Shown: positions 18,613 through 27,152 of the stretch, piece by piece
How positions within the stretch are numbered: position 1 is the first letter of the stretch
Layout of the letters: every line of letters begins with the position of its first letter
Source of the DNA: VBWE01 sp943372645
GTDB taxonomy: Bacteria; Bacteroidota; Bacteroidia; Palsa-965
DNA: 64,000 nt
Reading direction: 5' to 3'
Assembly (NCBI GenBank): GCA_943372645.1
Contig: CALRZN010000020.1
Coordinates: 1-64,000, forward strand
The notes under the pieces: model-generated
The model's database searches: none
The model's input: only the letters and a program-made list of their open reading frames with translations
What the model was told of the DNA's origin: nothing
Made by a program: the position numbers and the translations under genes

Positions 18613-20544
18613 ATGTACGAACTGGAAGACAATACGTTTACGGCCATTGTGCAGGTACTGCTGAATGTATGTTATGTTATTGTGGGCTTTGTGCTGCCGC
18701 TGTGCTGGTTAATCAGTTACACATTTCTCGGGCATGTAAAACGGGAAATACGCAGTGCGATCCCTGTGGTATCGGAGGTTTATCTGCTGTGCGGTTTTCT
18801 GTTTGGCACCATGATTCTGTTTATCATATCCATGGATACTGCTTCGTTCGACAGTTTTAACCAGCATCCGAAAAAACCGTATCATTATCAATGGTACAAC
18901 CTGAATGATGTTATCCGTTTCCCGTTTGATAACATCTGTATTGCCAATTCAAAAATTTATCCGCTGCGGATAAATTTTTCAGAGGAAAAAAAAGATACAC
19001 CGCCACCCGCTGCAGTAAAACGGAATTACATCATTCTGGTAGATAAAACAGCTTCGGCAAATGCCGATGAACCGATTCCGCCCCGCATTATTGAGCAGAT
19101 GAATAAACGCATCAGCCGCAACGGTTGCCAGATGCCGGTGAATAATAAAGACCTGGTTAACGGAAAAATGACAGACCTCTACGCAATGGAGTTGCTGAAT
19201 CTGTTATACACCCTGCAGAATGATTCCATCCGTTTTCAGATTATTTATTATTTCGGCGGAAATAGCAGCAAAGGCATGCTGGATGCCGGAAAATCAAACG
19301 AACCCGCTATTACCAGCAAGGACAACCTGTATGAAATGCGGGGCCGTTTTCTTGAAAATCTGAATGCGTTAACTAACGAACAGGGCGGGCCAACAGACAT
19401 TGCAAAAATGATTGCCATTGCCTCGCGTCCTGAAAATTACGTGGAAGAGGCCGAAAACCACATCCTCATTCTCAGCGATTTCGAAGACCTTTCGCAGGAA
19501 CCATTCAACTCGAAAAAAAACAAGGTTCATTTTACCGCGCTGAATAAAACCACACACCTCGCGCTTGTTCAGCTGGAGTTAAAAGAGGGCCGGAAAAAGA
19601 ACGGGGTTCCGCCCGAAATTTTAAACAGTCTGCGCCAGCATATTGTGCATCCGCTCAAACAGTTTCATGCCGAACACGACAGTTTGCCCCGCATGTGGTT
19701 GTCGCCCCCGGCATCGGATGCGGAAGAAGGCGTGTTCCTGTTTTTTCCCTACACCGATAACCACCAGCGCCCGTTTGCAATGGGCAAAATTCAGTTTGTA
19801 CAACCGGACTCGTGCCGCACCGAATTAGTTATTACACACAACGATCAGTTAGACACGGTTACGGGAAAATTTAAAATGACCATTAACAACGGCATCACAT
19901 TTGAACCGGATCAGATTTTTACGGTACCTCCAACACTTACAGGGCCAATTACCCTTTCGGTGTACGCCGAAAATTACCAGCTCCTCGACATGCAGTATTT
20001 TCTGACGGTGTATCAATACCGCCATTGCCACACATATGCCAAACGCTACCCGCTGCACCTGGTGAAAATGCCTTACACGGCGGTTGATTATTCCCTTGCA
20101 GTAATCTATTACCTTTTATTGCTGCTGCTGGGCGGAAACTTTTTTTTCTATTTCATTGTGGCCCGCCGCATGTTGCGCATTACGAGAGAGCCGGACAAAA
20201 CAGACAAATCAAACAAAACAGACAAACCGAAGAATAACTCCGGCAATACACCCTATGAAAAAGCTATAAAACGAAGAAAACGAAGTTTGTATGCTCTTGC
20301 AGCCATCGCAGTCTGTATTATGCTGTTAACGGTATTGCCTTTGGTGCTTTACCTGCTTATTGCAGCGCCACCCATTTCGGGCAACGGATGCGAATTACTG
20401 ATTTGCCTTATTGTGCTATTTATTTTCCAGGTTGCACGGATCGTGTATTTTTTTCGGTATTCGGATGTGAATGCCATCGCCGGGCGGGTGCTGATAAATA
20501 TACGGGCAGCATACGACAGATGGCCTCCGCATCCACCCGCATAA
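18613..20544 (+). CDS. polytopic membrane protein with vWA-like domain
   Basis: A 643-aa protein. Two N-terminal membrane helices (LLNVCYVIVGFVLPLCWLIS and VYLLCGFLFGTMILFIIS) precede an extramembrane domain at about 135-350 resembling vWA. The first strand is NYIILVDKTASANAD, with a D-x-T-x-S MIDAS-like sequence; later comes HILILSDFEDLSQEPF, with the SDxED loop. A beta domain follows at about 380-480, then three C-terminal helices (SLAVIYYLLLLLLGGNFFFY, LYALAAIAVCIMLLTVLPLV and LLICLIVLFIFQVARIVYFF) separated by a Lys/Asp/Thr-rich loop (DKTDKSNKTDKPKNN). It closes the seven-gene operon. The vWA call is from motifs only. Confidence 0.7.
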   Translation: MYELEDNTFTAIVQVLLNVCYVIVGFVLPLCWLISYTFLGHVKREIRSAIPVVSEVYLLCGFLFGTMILFIISMDTASFDSFNQHPKKPYHYQWYNLNDVIRFPFDNICIANSKIYPLRINFSEEKKDTPPPAAVKRNYIILVDKTASANADEPIPPRIIEQMNKRISRNGCQMPVNNKDLVNGKMTDLYAMELLNLLYTLQNDSIRFQIIYYFGGNSSKGMLDAGKSNEPAITSKDNLYEMRGRFLENLNALTNEQGGPTDIAKMIAIASRPENYVEEAENHILILSDFEDLSQEPFNSKKNKVHFTALNKTTHLALVQLELKEGRKKNGVPPEILNSLRQHIVHPLKQFHAEHDSLPRMWLSPPASDAEEGVFLFFPYTDNHQRPFAMGKIQFVQPDSCRTELVITHNDQLDTVTGKFKMTINNGITFEPDQIFTVPPTLTGPITLSVYAENYQLLDMQYFLTVYQYRHCHTYAKRYPLHLVKMPYTAVDYSLAVIYYLLLLLLGGNFFFYFIVARRMLRITREPDKTDKSNKTDKPKNNSGNTPYEKAIKRRKRSLYALAAIAVCIMLLTVLPLVLYLLIAAPPISGNGCELLICLIVLFIFQVARIVYFFRYSDVNAIAGRVLINIRAAYDRWPPHPPA

Positions 20545-21118
20545 ACTTACACTGCCCGTAACTAAATCATAAAACAAGTAGTGGTTCTGGCATCGGCATC
20601 TGAACGTAATTTGAAATACTTTGCCAATAAACTAGTGATGTGACATCATCCTTGTCCAAAATAAAATAGGAAATAACAATACATCCGCATCAGTGCTCAT
20701 AAAATCCCGGAGGGATGAAATGATATTAGCAACGAATTTGAAACAGGAATATAAACCCCGAAGGGGTGGCATAATTTGTTAATCCTGTTACAGGTATTAC
20801 AATCACAGCTGGTACCGGTCATGCCATCCCTTCGGGATTTTAAATGGTAATTATTCCGTTTGTGCTATTGTCATTTCATCCCTTCATGATTTCATTTGGT
20901 ATTACAGCCTTAAACAGACGTGTTAATTTCCAGTCATAAATTTCAAGGTAAATTTTGGATTAATATAATACACATACATTATTTTTATATATTTATTATT
21001 TATACCTGTTTTCAATTGGGGTTAAATCTGAAAACCGGGCTGTTGCAAAAACAATCGTTCAACGAATAAAAAATTAAAATCAAATACAATTTACTATAAA
21101 CTCAAAAAACAAAACAGC
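20545..21118. other. 574-bp intergenic region with inverted-repeat block
   Basis: No gene is seen here. The first part follows the tubulin/actin operon, the middle holds the inverted-repeat block described separately, and the last 100 bases are AT-rich and form the leader of the small-protein gene at 21119. Confidence 0.55.
20700..20897. repeat. imperfect inverted-repeat block
   Basis: The left units aaatcccggagggatgaaat (from 20702) and ccccgaaggggtggca (20756-20771) recur in reverse orientation as tgccatcccttcgggatttt (20822-20841) and tcatttcatcccttc (from 20871). A shorter pair (aacaggaat and aatcctgtt) lies inside. It could form a long imperfect hairpin and resembles small non-coding dispersed repeats of Bacteroidota. 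No terminal repeats or transposase are present. Confidence 0.55.
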
Positions 21119-21463
21119 ATGTCACTAACCAATCCACAGGTACAATTTGTACGTTACACGGAAGCGGGCCAGTCCCACCGGTACTTCGTTTACATTACAA
21201 CCACTTTTGCGCACAGCAATTTTGAGGCGGATGGCGTTACTTCCGTTACCGGGCCCGACAGCGTGGGCCTGCTTCAGGTAATAGTAAACGTAAAAACCAC
21301 CGGTGTGCCGCTCCGCCTCAATAAACCCGTAATACACCAAGTTGAACTGATTGATGTGGATGTAACACACATTGCTGCCATTGAGGTAAAAGTAATGGAG
21401 GGGGCTACAGAAAGGGTTGCTGTGATTGTTCATCAGGATGATTCAGAAACAGCTTTAAAGTAG
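21119..21463 (+). CDS. small protein, paralog 1 of a tandem pair
   Basis: A 114-aa soluble protein of unknown function, predicted all-beta: alternating hydrophobic strands (VQFVRYTEAG, HRYFVYITTTFAHSNFEADG, LLQVIVNVKTTG, IHQVELIDVDV, ERVAVIVHQDD). No signal peptide is present. It is closely similar to the next gene along its full length (about three quarters identical by eye), and even the leader just before the ATG is shared (aaaaacaaaacaRcatgtca). Two adjacent, conserved, high-quality copies suggest a dosage or diversification need. It may be a structural subunit of the nearby system (inference). Confidence 0.65.
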   Translation: MSLTNPQVQFVRYTEAGQSHRYFVYITTTFAHSNFEADGVTSVTGPDSVGLLQVIVNVKTTGVPLRLNKPVIHQVELIDVDVTHIAAIEVKVMEGATERVAVIVHQDDSETALK

Positions 21464-21653
21464 GGGCATGCGTATGTGCTACTTATTGAAGAACAGCCAT
21501 TCGTGCCATTTTTTAACAACACATGCTACTTTAAAAGTAACTGACGTAACCTGAAAAATCATCACATCTGATGAGTATAAAAACAACTGTTCCGGGGATA
21601 TAAAAGCAGGGTAGAAAGGCAAACTTTGCTGCATAAACCAAAAACAAAACAAC

Positions 21654-22025
21654 ATGTCACTCAACAATCCACAGGTACAATTTGTACGTTACAAAGAGTC
21701 TGGTCAACCTGATCGGTTTTTTGTTTACATCACCACCAACTTTGCACACAGCAACTTTGAAGCAGATGGCGTTACTTCCATTACAGGGCCTGACAGTAAC
21801 GGCCTGCTTAAAGTAGTTGTAAAAGTTAAAACGGTCGGTCTGGCGTTACGCCTGAATAAACCCGTTGTTCACCAGGTTGAACTGATTGATGTGGATGTAA
21901 CAACCATTACGGACATTGAGGTGAAGATAACAGAAGGTTCAACAGAACGTGTTGTTGTGATTGTTCATCAGGATCAATCAGAAACAATGGTAAAGCCTAT
22001 CGGGCAAACTCCGATGTACAGTTAA
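21654..22025 (+). CDS. small protein, paralog 2 of a tandem pair
   Basis: A 123-aa paralog of the preceding gene with the same strand pattern (VQFVRYKESGQ, DRFFVYITTNFAHSNFEADG, VHQVELIDVDVTTITDIEVK) and an 8- to 9-residue C-terminal extension (PIGQTPMYS). Blocks such as FAHSNFEADGVTS and HQVELIDVDVT are unchanged between copies, while other sites differ by many conservative changes. This indicates protein-level constraint after duplication. Function unknown. A perfect inverted repeat and the histidine-kinase gene follow immediately. Confidence 0.65.
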   Translation: MSLNNPQVQFVRYKESGQPDRFFVYITTNFAHSNFEADGVTSITGPDSNGLLKVVVKVKTVGLALRLNKPVVHQVELIDVDVTTITDIEVKITEGSTERVVVIVHQDQSETMVKPIGQTPMYS

Positions 22026-22064
22026 TGCCCATGATCGCTGAAAATAGGACAAAACCAATTTATG

Positions 22065-22100
22065 CCTTCATAAGCCTGTTAGTATATAGGCTTATGAAGG
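22065..22100 (+). promoter_or_regulatory. perfect 12-bp inverted repeat overlapping the kinase start codon
   Basis: CCTTCATAAGCC at 22065-22076 is followed after 12 AT-rich bases by GGCTTATGAAGG at 22089-22100. The right arm contains the preferred ATG (22094) of the histidine-kinase gene. As RNA it would form a stable hairpin hiding the start codon; as DNA it is a good operator for a dimeric regulator. No T tract follows, so it is not a simple terminator. Confidence 0.6.
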
Positions 22101-24205
22101 TAATAATTGCAGCATTGCTGGTATTGCACATGAGTGGATGTGGTACGCCCCCAGTTAATTCCAACACGAAGTGGAAAAACGACACTGTATCAAAAAGAGA
22201 TTCGTTGGAACTCGCTATGTTGCTTGACAAGGCGTGGAACTGGAAAGATAAAAATGCGGACAGTTGCCGTTTGTATGCCAGTAAGGCTCTCCTGTTTTCG
22301 ACAGACCGACATATACCCTACGGCCAGGCCGAAGCCTATTGCCGGTTCGGCAATCTGGAAGAAGCATCAGGCAATAATCAAAAAGCAGCAAACTATTATT
22401 TGCAGGCATTGTATTTTGATTCGCTTGCCGGTAACCGACATGGTATTGCGCGGGAATCGAATCAGCTTTCAGTGATATTTAAAAAAACAGGAAAATTAGA
22501 ACTTGCGGAGTTTTATGTAAAAAAGGCTATTTCAAACTGGCAATCCATCAAAGGAAAAGAAAACTCTCTTGGCATTGCCTTCATCAACTCAGGAAATATC
22601 TTGATGTGGAAAGGGCAGCTTGACAGTGCCTTGTTCTTTTATCAAAGATCCTTAGCTATTTCAATGCAGACCGGTAGCTTTTCTTTAAAAACAGATGGAT
22701 TGAACAGCATTGGACAAGTTTATGAAAAGCAAAAACACTTTAAACGAGCGGCCAATGTGTATCATGAAGCCTATTCACTGGCTGAAATGGACAACAAGGG
22801 GCTGGCGGCAGCTCTTGCTGCAAATAACATGGGCAATGCTTACCTCGGGCTGAAAAATTTGGATTCTGCATTGTGGTGGTACCGGAAAAGCATTGATCTG
22901 AAAGAAAAAAACAATTACCCTGCTGGTATTGGTGGAACACTTACCAACATCGGGTTGATTTATGCCGCAAAAGGCGATTATATACTTGCACTTGAATACC
23001 ATAACCGCAGTTACATGCTGCAAAAAACAAACGGGGAAGAACAGGAGTCCGCCATCAGTGCCAATAATATCGGGACTGTTTTAAAACGAATGGGCAAATA
23101 CGAGGAGGCCATGCATTATTTTAAAGAAGCCTACGGCATTACACAACGCATCGGAGCTAAATTAATTGAAATAGATATACTCAAAAATCTTTCGGAAACA
23201 GCAGCCATAACCGGCGATTACAGCTACGCTTTTGACTGTACCCAAAAACTGCAAGCCATGCGCGATACCATTGACCGCACCATGCAGGAAGCCGTTGAAA
23301 AAGACGCGCTTTCTCATGAAGAGCAGACGAAACGTATTTTACTTGAAAAAGAGAAAGAAAAACAACGTGCGGAATTTGATAGAAAAGAGACAGAATCGAA
23401 AAGCAGGCAGATTACGCTTTTTAGCCTTCTTATAGTTACTGCACTGATCGCCCTGCTGCTTTTGGCTTTCTGGCGCGTAAACCGGGAAAAACACCGGCGC
23501 CTAATTGTGGTTCAGCAGGACAAAATTAACCGGCAGCAAACCGATGAATTAATACGGAACCAGGAGAATACCATTCTCCGTTCCATGTTTGAAGCACAGG
23601 AAAAAGAACGTCAACGGATAGCCGGGGATTTACACGACCGTCTTGGATTGAAACTTTCTACAGCCCGGTTGTATTACAGTATGTTTACCAAACATCTGAA
23701 TGCATTGGATGAAGAAGAACAAAAACAATTCAGTAACGGTAACCAGATTCTGGACGAAGTTTGTGATGAATTGCGGAAAGTAGCCCACAACCTCGCTTCC
23801 GGAGAACTGATGCGGTTTGGACTGGTTCAGGCCGTTAATCGCCTCTGTGAAACATTGATGCAGGCCAGTAATCTTAAAATCAGTTGTTATAATTCCGGCG
23901 TAGATGACCGGCTCGACAGCCATACGGAACTGCAGTTGTACCTGGTCGTCCAGGAACTGCTTACCAATGTTTTTCGTCATGCAAAAGCAACGGAAGTTAC
24001 ATTGCAGTTCAGCCGTTATAATAATACGCTGAATATTATAGTTGAAGATAATGGCATTGGTTTTCCAGCCGATAAAATTACACATAGCGCTGGCATCGGA
24101 TTAAAAAGCATACAGGAACGAATAACTAAATTAAATGGAACCCTGCAGATTGACAGCGTTAAAGGAAGAGGTACAACAATAAGTATTGATATTACACTAA
24201 CATGA
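22094..24205 (+). CDS. TPR-containing sensor histidine kinase (NarL-type partner)
   Basis: A 703-aa sensor kinase from ATG 22094; an in-frame ATG at 22025 would add 23 residues. The later start is preferred because it begins a lipoprotein-like signal (MKVIIAALLVLHMSGCG). Residues about 30-400 are tandem TPR helices, for example AANNMGNAYLGLKNLDSAL and ANNIGTVLKRMGKYEEAMHY. A coiled coil and a membrane helix (FSLLIVTALIALLLLAF, about 440-460) follow. The kinase core has a HisKA_3 H box (ERQRIAGDLHDRLG, His 514) and an HATPase with N box (VQELLTNVFRHA), G1 (VEDNGIGF) and G2 (GIGLKSIQERI). It overlaps the regulator gene by ATGA and so is a cognate pair. Confidence 0.9.
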   Translation: MKVIIAALLVLHMSGCGTPPVNSNTKWKNDTVSKRDSLELAMLLDKAWNWKDKNADSCRLYASKALLFSTDRHIPYGQAEAYCRFGNLEEASGNNQKAANYYLQALYFDSLAGNRHGIARESNQLSVIFKKTGKLELAEFYVKKAISNWQSIKGKENSLGIAFINSGNILMWKGQLDSALFFYQRSLAISMQTGSFSLKTDGLNSIGQVYEKQKHFKRAANVYHEAYSLAEMDNKGLAAALAANNMGNAYLGLKNLDSALWWYRKSIDLKEKNNYPAGIGGTLTNIGLIYAAKGDYILALEYHNRSYMLQKTNGEEQESAISANNIGTVLKRMGKYEEAMHYFKEAYGITQRIGAKLIEIDILKNLSETAAITGDYSYAFDCTQKLQAMRDTIDRTMQEAVEKDALSHEEQTKRILLEKEKEKQRAEFDRKETESKSRQITLFSLLIVTALIALLLLAFWRVNREKHRRLIVVQQDKINRQQTDELIRNQENTILRSMFEAQEKERQRIAGDLHDRLGLKLSTARLYYSMFTKHLNALDEEEQKQFSNGNQILDEVCDELRKVAHNLASGELMRFGLVQAVNRLCETLMQASNLKISCYNSGVDDRLDSHTELQLYLVVQELLTNVFRHAKATEVTLQFSRYNNTLNIIVEDNGIGFPADKITHSAGIGLKSIQERITKLNGTLQIDSVKGRGTTISIDITLT

Positions 24206-24837
24206 GCCAGCTTATCCGGATTCTGATTGCCGACGACCACCAGATATTTCTGGATGGATTGCGTGCCATATTAAAAAACGAACCACGCATCAAAGTTGTT
24301 GCTGAAGCCATTTCAGGCGATGAAGTGATGCGTATGATGCGCATTGAACCCATTGATGTAGTGGTTCTCGATTACGAAATGCATGGAAAAAACGGATACG
24401 AGGCAGCAACGGAAATCCGTATGCTTTACCCCCATGTGAAAATCTTAATGCTCACCATGCACGAAAATGGAGAGTTCATAGATAAACTGATGACGGTTCC
24501 GGTTGACGGTTACATCCTGAAATTCAAAGGTGCAGAACAATTAGTAAATGCAATTTATACATTGGAAAGCGGTAAACAGTTTTTTGGCCCGGAAATTACA
24601 GAAGAATGGTTTCGCTTTCGACGGAACAAACAAAGAACGGATGATGTTCGCCTCACACCACGCGAAGAAGATGTTTTGCGCCTAATTGCAAATGAATACA
24701 CAACCCCCCAGATTGCTGAAAAACTGTTTATCGCGCAAAGCACCGTAGAAACGCATCGCCGAAACCTGATCGGAAAATTAGGGGTTAAAAGTACACTGGG
24801 CTTAGTGAAATGGGCTGTAGAACATGGAATAAAATAA
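24202..24837 (+). CDS. NarL/LuxR-type response regulator
   Basis: A 211-aa regulator. The receiver domain (1-120) has the acidic pair in IADDHQIFLDG, phospho-acceptor Asp 57 in VVLDYEMHGKNG, Thr in MLTMHENG and the Lys of GYILKFKG. The C-terminal LuxR-type HTH (about 145-211) reads LTPREEDVLRLIANEYTTPQ and AQSTVETHRRNLIGKLGV. Overlap with the kinase gene (ATGA) marks it as the cognate output regulator. Likely targets are the island promoters and the 22065 inverted repeat (inference). Confidence 0.92.
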   Translation: MSQLIRILIADDHQIFLDGLRAILKNEPRIKVVAEAISGDEVMRMMRIEPIDVVVLDYEMHGKNGYEAATEIRMLYPHVKILMLTMHENGEFIDKLMTVPVDGYILKFKGAEQLVNAIYTLESGKQFFGPEITEEWFRFRRNKQRTDDVRLTPREEDVLRLIANEYTTPQIAEKLFIAQSTVETHRRNLIGKLGVKSTLGLVKWAVEHGIK

Positions 24838-24989
24838 CGTTTAGATTACGCGCAATAAAAAAGAAGGTTTTCTTTTTGGAGAAGTAAATTATATCCTCAT
24901 TTCCGTGGAGGTTAAAACCGGCAGATTGCGGGAGGCGAAAATTTGTTTTTTAGAAGATGTTTGCTAAAACAATTAAAAAACAAATAACT

Positions 24990-25931
24990 ATGTCAAGAAG
25001 AGCCTTACTGATCGGAATTGAAAATTATCCGGGAAAACCATTGAAAGGATGTGCGACCGATGCTGCTGCATTATACAAACTGCTTGTGCAACATGAAGAC
25101 AAAAGCAGGAATTTTGATGCGGAGATATTTACCGATGAAATTAAAACGCACGCAAATTTACGGAAGTGTGTTAAAAACCTGTTTAAAGGCAAGTATGAAA
25201 TCGCGCTGTTTTATTTTTCAGGCCATGGCGCGATTTCCGATACAGGCAGTTACCTCGTTACCCCTGATTGGGATGAACATGATAAAGGAATGCCCGTAAG
25301 TGAATTATTGAAACTGGCCGCAGATTCAGAATCGGATACAAAAATTATTATCCTCGATTGTTGTCATGCCGGTGCCGCCGGTGATTTTATTTCCCGCAAC
25401 GGGGTGAATATTATCAGCGATGATATGATTATACTGGCTGCCTGTGGTGATGAAGAATTTGCAGTAATGGTCAACGGGCATAGTGTTTTTACAAATCTGC
25501 TTTTGCAGGCACTCAAAGGGGCATCTGCCGATCTTTGCGGAAATATATCCCCGGCTTCGGTTTACGCTCTTATTGATCAATCTTTAGGTGCGCTGGATCA
25601 ACGTCCGGTTTTTAAGGCGGTTGTTGATCACCTTGTTACGCTACGAAAAGTAACTCCTCCTGTTCCGGTTGAAGATTTGCGTGAGATAAGCAAACTGTTT
25701 AATATCCCGGACGAGCAATTTCCACTTGACAAAACGTATGTCGAAGAAGAAAGCGTTGCAAAAAAAGAAAAAGTGCTCTTGTTTAAAATTTTGCAGCGTT
25801 TAAACCGGGTTGGTCTCGTAATCCCCGATGGAGAAGAACACATGTTTTGGGCAGCAATGAATGAAAAGTCTTGCTCGCTTACTCCAATGGGTAAACATTA
25901 CTGGTACATGGCAAACAAAAACCGGTTTTGA
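24990..25931 (+). CDS. caspase-like (peptidase C14) protein
   Basis: A 313-aa protein with an N-terminal caspase/metacaspase-type domain. ATG 24990 is preferred over 24957 because the protein then starts as usual for the family (MSRRALLIGIENYPGKPLKG) and follows an A-rich leader. The catalytic dyad is visible: His 79 in LFYFSGHGAISDTGSYLVTP and Cys 125 in KIIILDCCHAGAAGDFIS. A C-terminal domain (about 225-313, LREISKLFNIPDEQFPL to the end) is helical and may be an adaptor. Prokaryotic caspase homologs often act as suicide proteases in conflict systems. It lies 58 bp upstream of... the TIR-TM gene by only 12 bp, supporting co-transcription. Confidence 0.88.
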   Translation: MSRRALLIGIENYPGKPLKGCATDAAALYKLLVQHEDKSRNFDAEIFTDEIKTHANLRKCVKNLFKGKYEIALFYFSGHGAISDTGSYLVTPDWDEHDKGMPVSELLKLAADSESDTKIIILDCCHAGAAGDFISRNGVNIISDDMIILAACGDEEFAVMVNGHSVFTNLLLQALKGASADLCGNISPASVYALIDQSLGALDQRPVFKAVVDHLVTLRKVTPPVPVEDLREISKLFNIPDEQFPLDKTYVEEESVAKKEKVLLFKILQRLNRVGLVIPDGEEHMFWAAMNEKSCSLTPMGKHYWYMANKNRF

Positions 25932-25943
25932 TAATTTTTAGCA

Positions 25944-27152
25944 ATGCCACAACGCCGGAAAGAAATCTTCATCAGTTATGCACGTGAAGATCTGAAATAT
26001 GCAATATCAATCAAAACCTTGCTCGAAAATGACGGCCATAAGGTATGGATTGATTTTGCCAACGGGAAACCCGGTGCATTTTTCAAAAAAGAAATCCGTG
26101 ATAAACTGAATACCGTTGATTTTGTTGTCTTTTTACTTTCAAAAGAATCCATCAAACCCAATCGGGTTGTGGCAGAAGAGCTTGCGATTGTAATTGACCT
26201 ACAACGGAATTTTGATGAAGAATGTATCTTTCTGATAGCAATAAAAATTAATAATTGTGATATACCGGAAGTATTAACCGGGCAAACGTGGCTCGAATTT
26301 ACGGATGAAGGGAAAGGGAAACTTCGTGATATTATTTATAAAGAACCACTACGCTCAAGTAAAATAAATTTAACAGAAAAAGAAGCTCCGGTATCTCAAC
26401 CTCCCTGGTGGAAAAAGAAAGCAGTGCGTCTTGCTTTTTTTCTTTTTTTGCTGCTGAACTTTCTCGTTTGCTATTATGTTTTTTACCGGGAACGCGCGCT
26501 TCACCTGAAAGTTACCGTTAATAACATCGACTCCGGTTATCGTATTCCAGGGGTTGTTGCGTTCATCCTGGGTGAAACAAATGACACGGTTGTAAAAAGT
26601 GCACCATCAGCAAATGATGGCATTCTAAAATTTAAGCTGGAATCTTTTCCACAGACAGCTTACACCGTGCGGTTTTATCATCCGGATTATTATGATACCG
26701 CTGCAGATTATAAACTCACTGAAGAGGCCGGAAACCGGTATATGAAAATGCGCCGGAGACCAGTAAAGAACAGCCTTCCGCCGGCACCTGTAATAAGTAA
26801 AACCTACCGGTTTAGCGGTTTACAGTTAACCCAGGCAGAAATGAATCAGGTGAAAAATGAAACCGGTTACGCATGGAATGCAGCAGGTACTGCTGTTTTT
26901 CATTTTGAATATGATCACACCGCCCTGATGCAACTGGGCGGAACGGATAAATACACGTTTGCCGGAAGCCGGATATGGCTGGAGGGAATAGGAAAAAAAG
27001 TTGCCACCGGCATTGAGCTTCCTGCAATGCCTTCTCCTCCATTTCCGAAAGCACAGTTGGAAGAGTATCTCGATGATAAAATGAATGAATTAACCTTAAA
27101 CAACCGTCCACTGGTTATTAAAACACTGATCCAATGCCTGCAAAAATTCTGA
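25944..27152 (+). CDS. membrane-anchored TIR-domain protein
   Basis: A 402-aa protein with an N-terminal TIR domain (residues about 6-140). It has KEIFISYAREDLKYAISIKT (box 1), GHKVWIDFANGKPG and VVFLLSKESIKPNRVVAEEL, with candidate catalytic Glu 79. A single membrane helix lies at about 158-180 (AFFLFLLLNFLVCYYVFY). The rest is an extracytoplasmic region with a beta-sandwich-like start (LHLKVTVNNIDSGYRIPGV) and a second domain that I do not recognise. The layout is an effector TIR inside and a sensor outside, or the reverse signal path (inference). It is 12 bp from the caspase gene and overlaps the next gene by 19 bp. Confidence 0.87.
   Translation: MPQRRKEIFISYAREDLKYAISIKTLLENDGHKVWIDFANGKPGAFFKKEIRDKLNTVDFVVFLLSKESIKPNRVVAEELAIVIDLQRNFDEECIFLIAIKINNCDIPEVLTGQTWLEFTDEGKGKLRDIIYKEPLRSSKINLTEKEAPVSQPPWWKKKAVRLAFFLFLLLNFLVCYYVFYRERALHLKVTVNNIDSGYRIPGVVAFILGETNDTVVKSAPSANDGILKFKLESFPQTAYTVRFYHPDYYDTAADYKLTEEAGNRYMKMRRRPVKNSLPPAPVISKTYRFSGLQLTQAEMNQVKNETGYAWNAAGTAVFHFEYDHTALMQLGGTDKYTFAGSRIWLEGIGKKVATGIELPAMPSPPFPKAQLEEYLDDKMNELTLNNRPLVIKTLIQCLQKF

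Noticed and set aside
20545..21118. insertion sequence in the gap
   Set aside because: Inverted repeats are present but there is no transposase ORF or target duplication.
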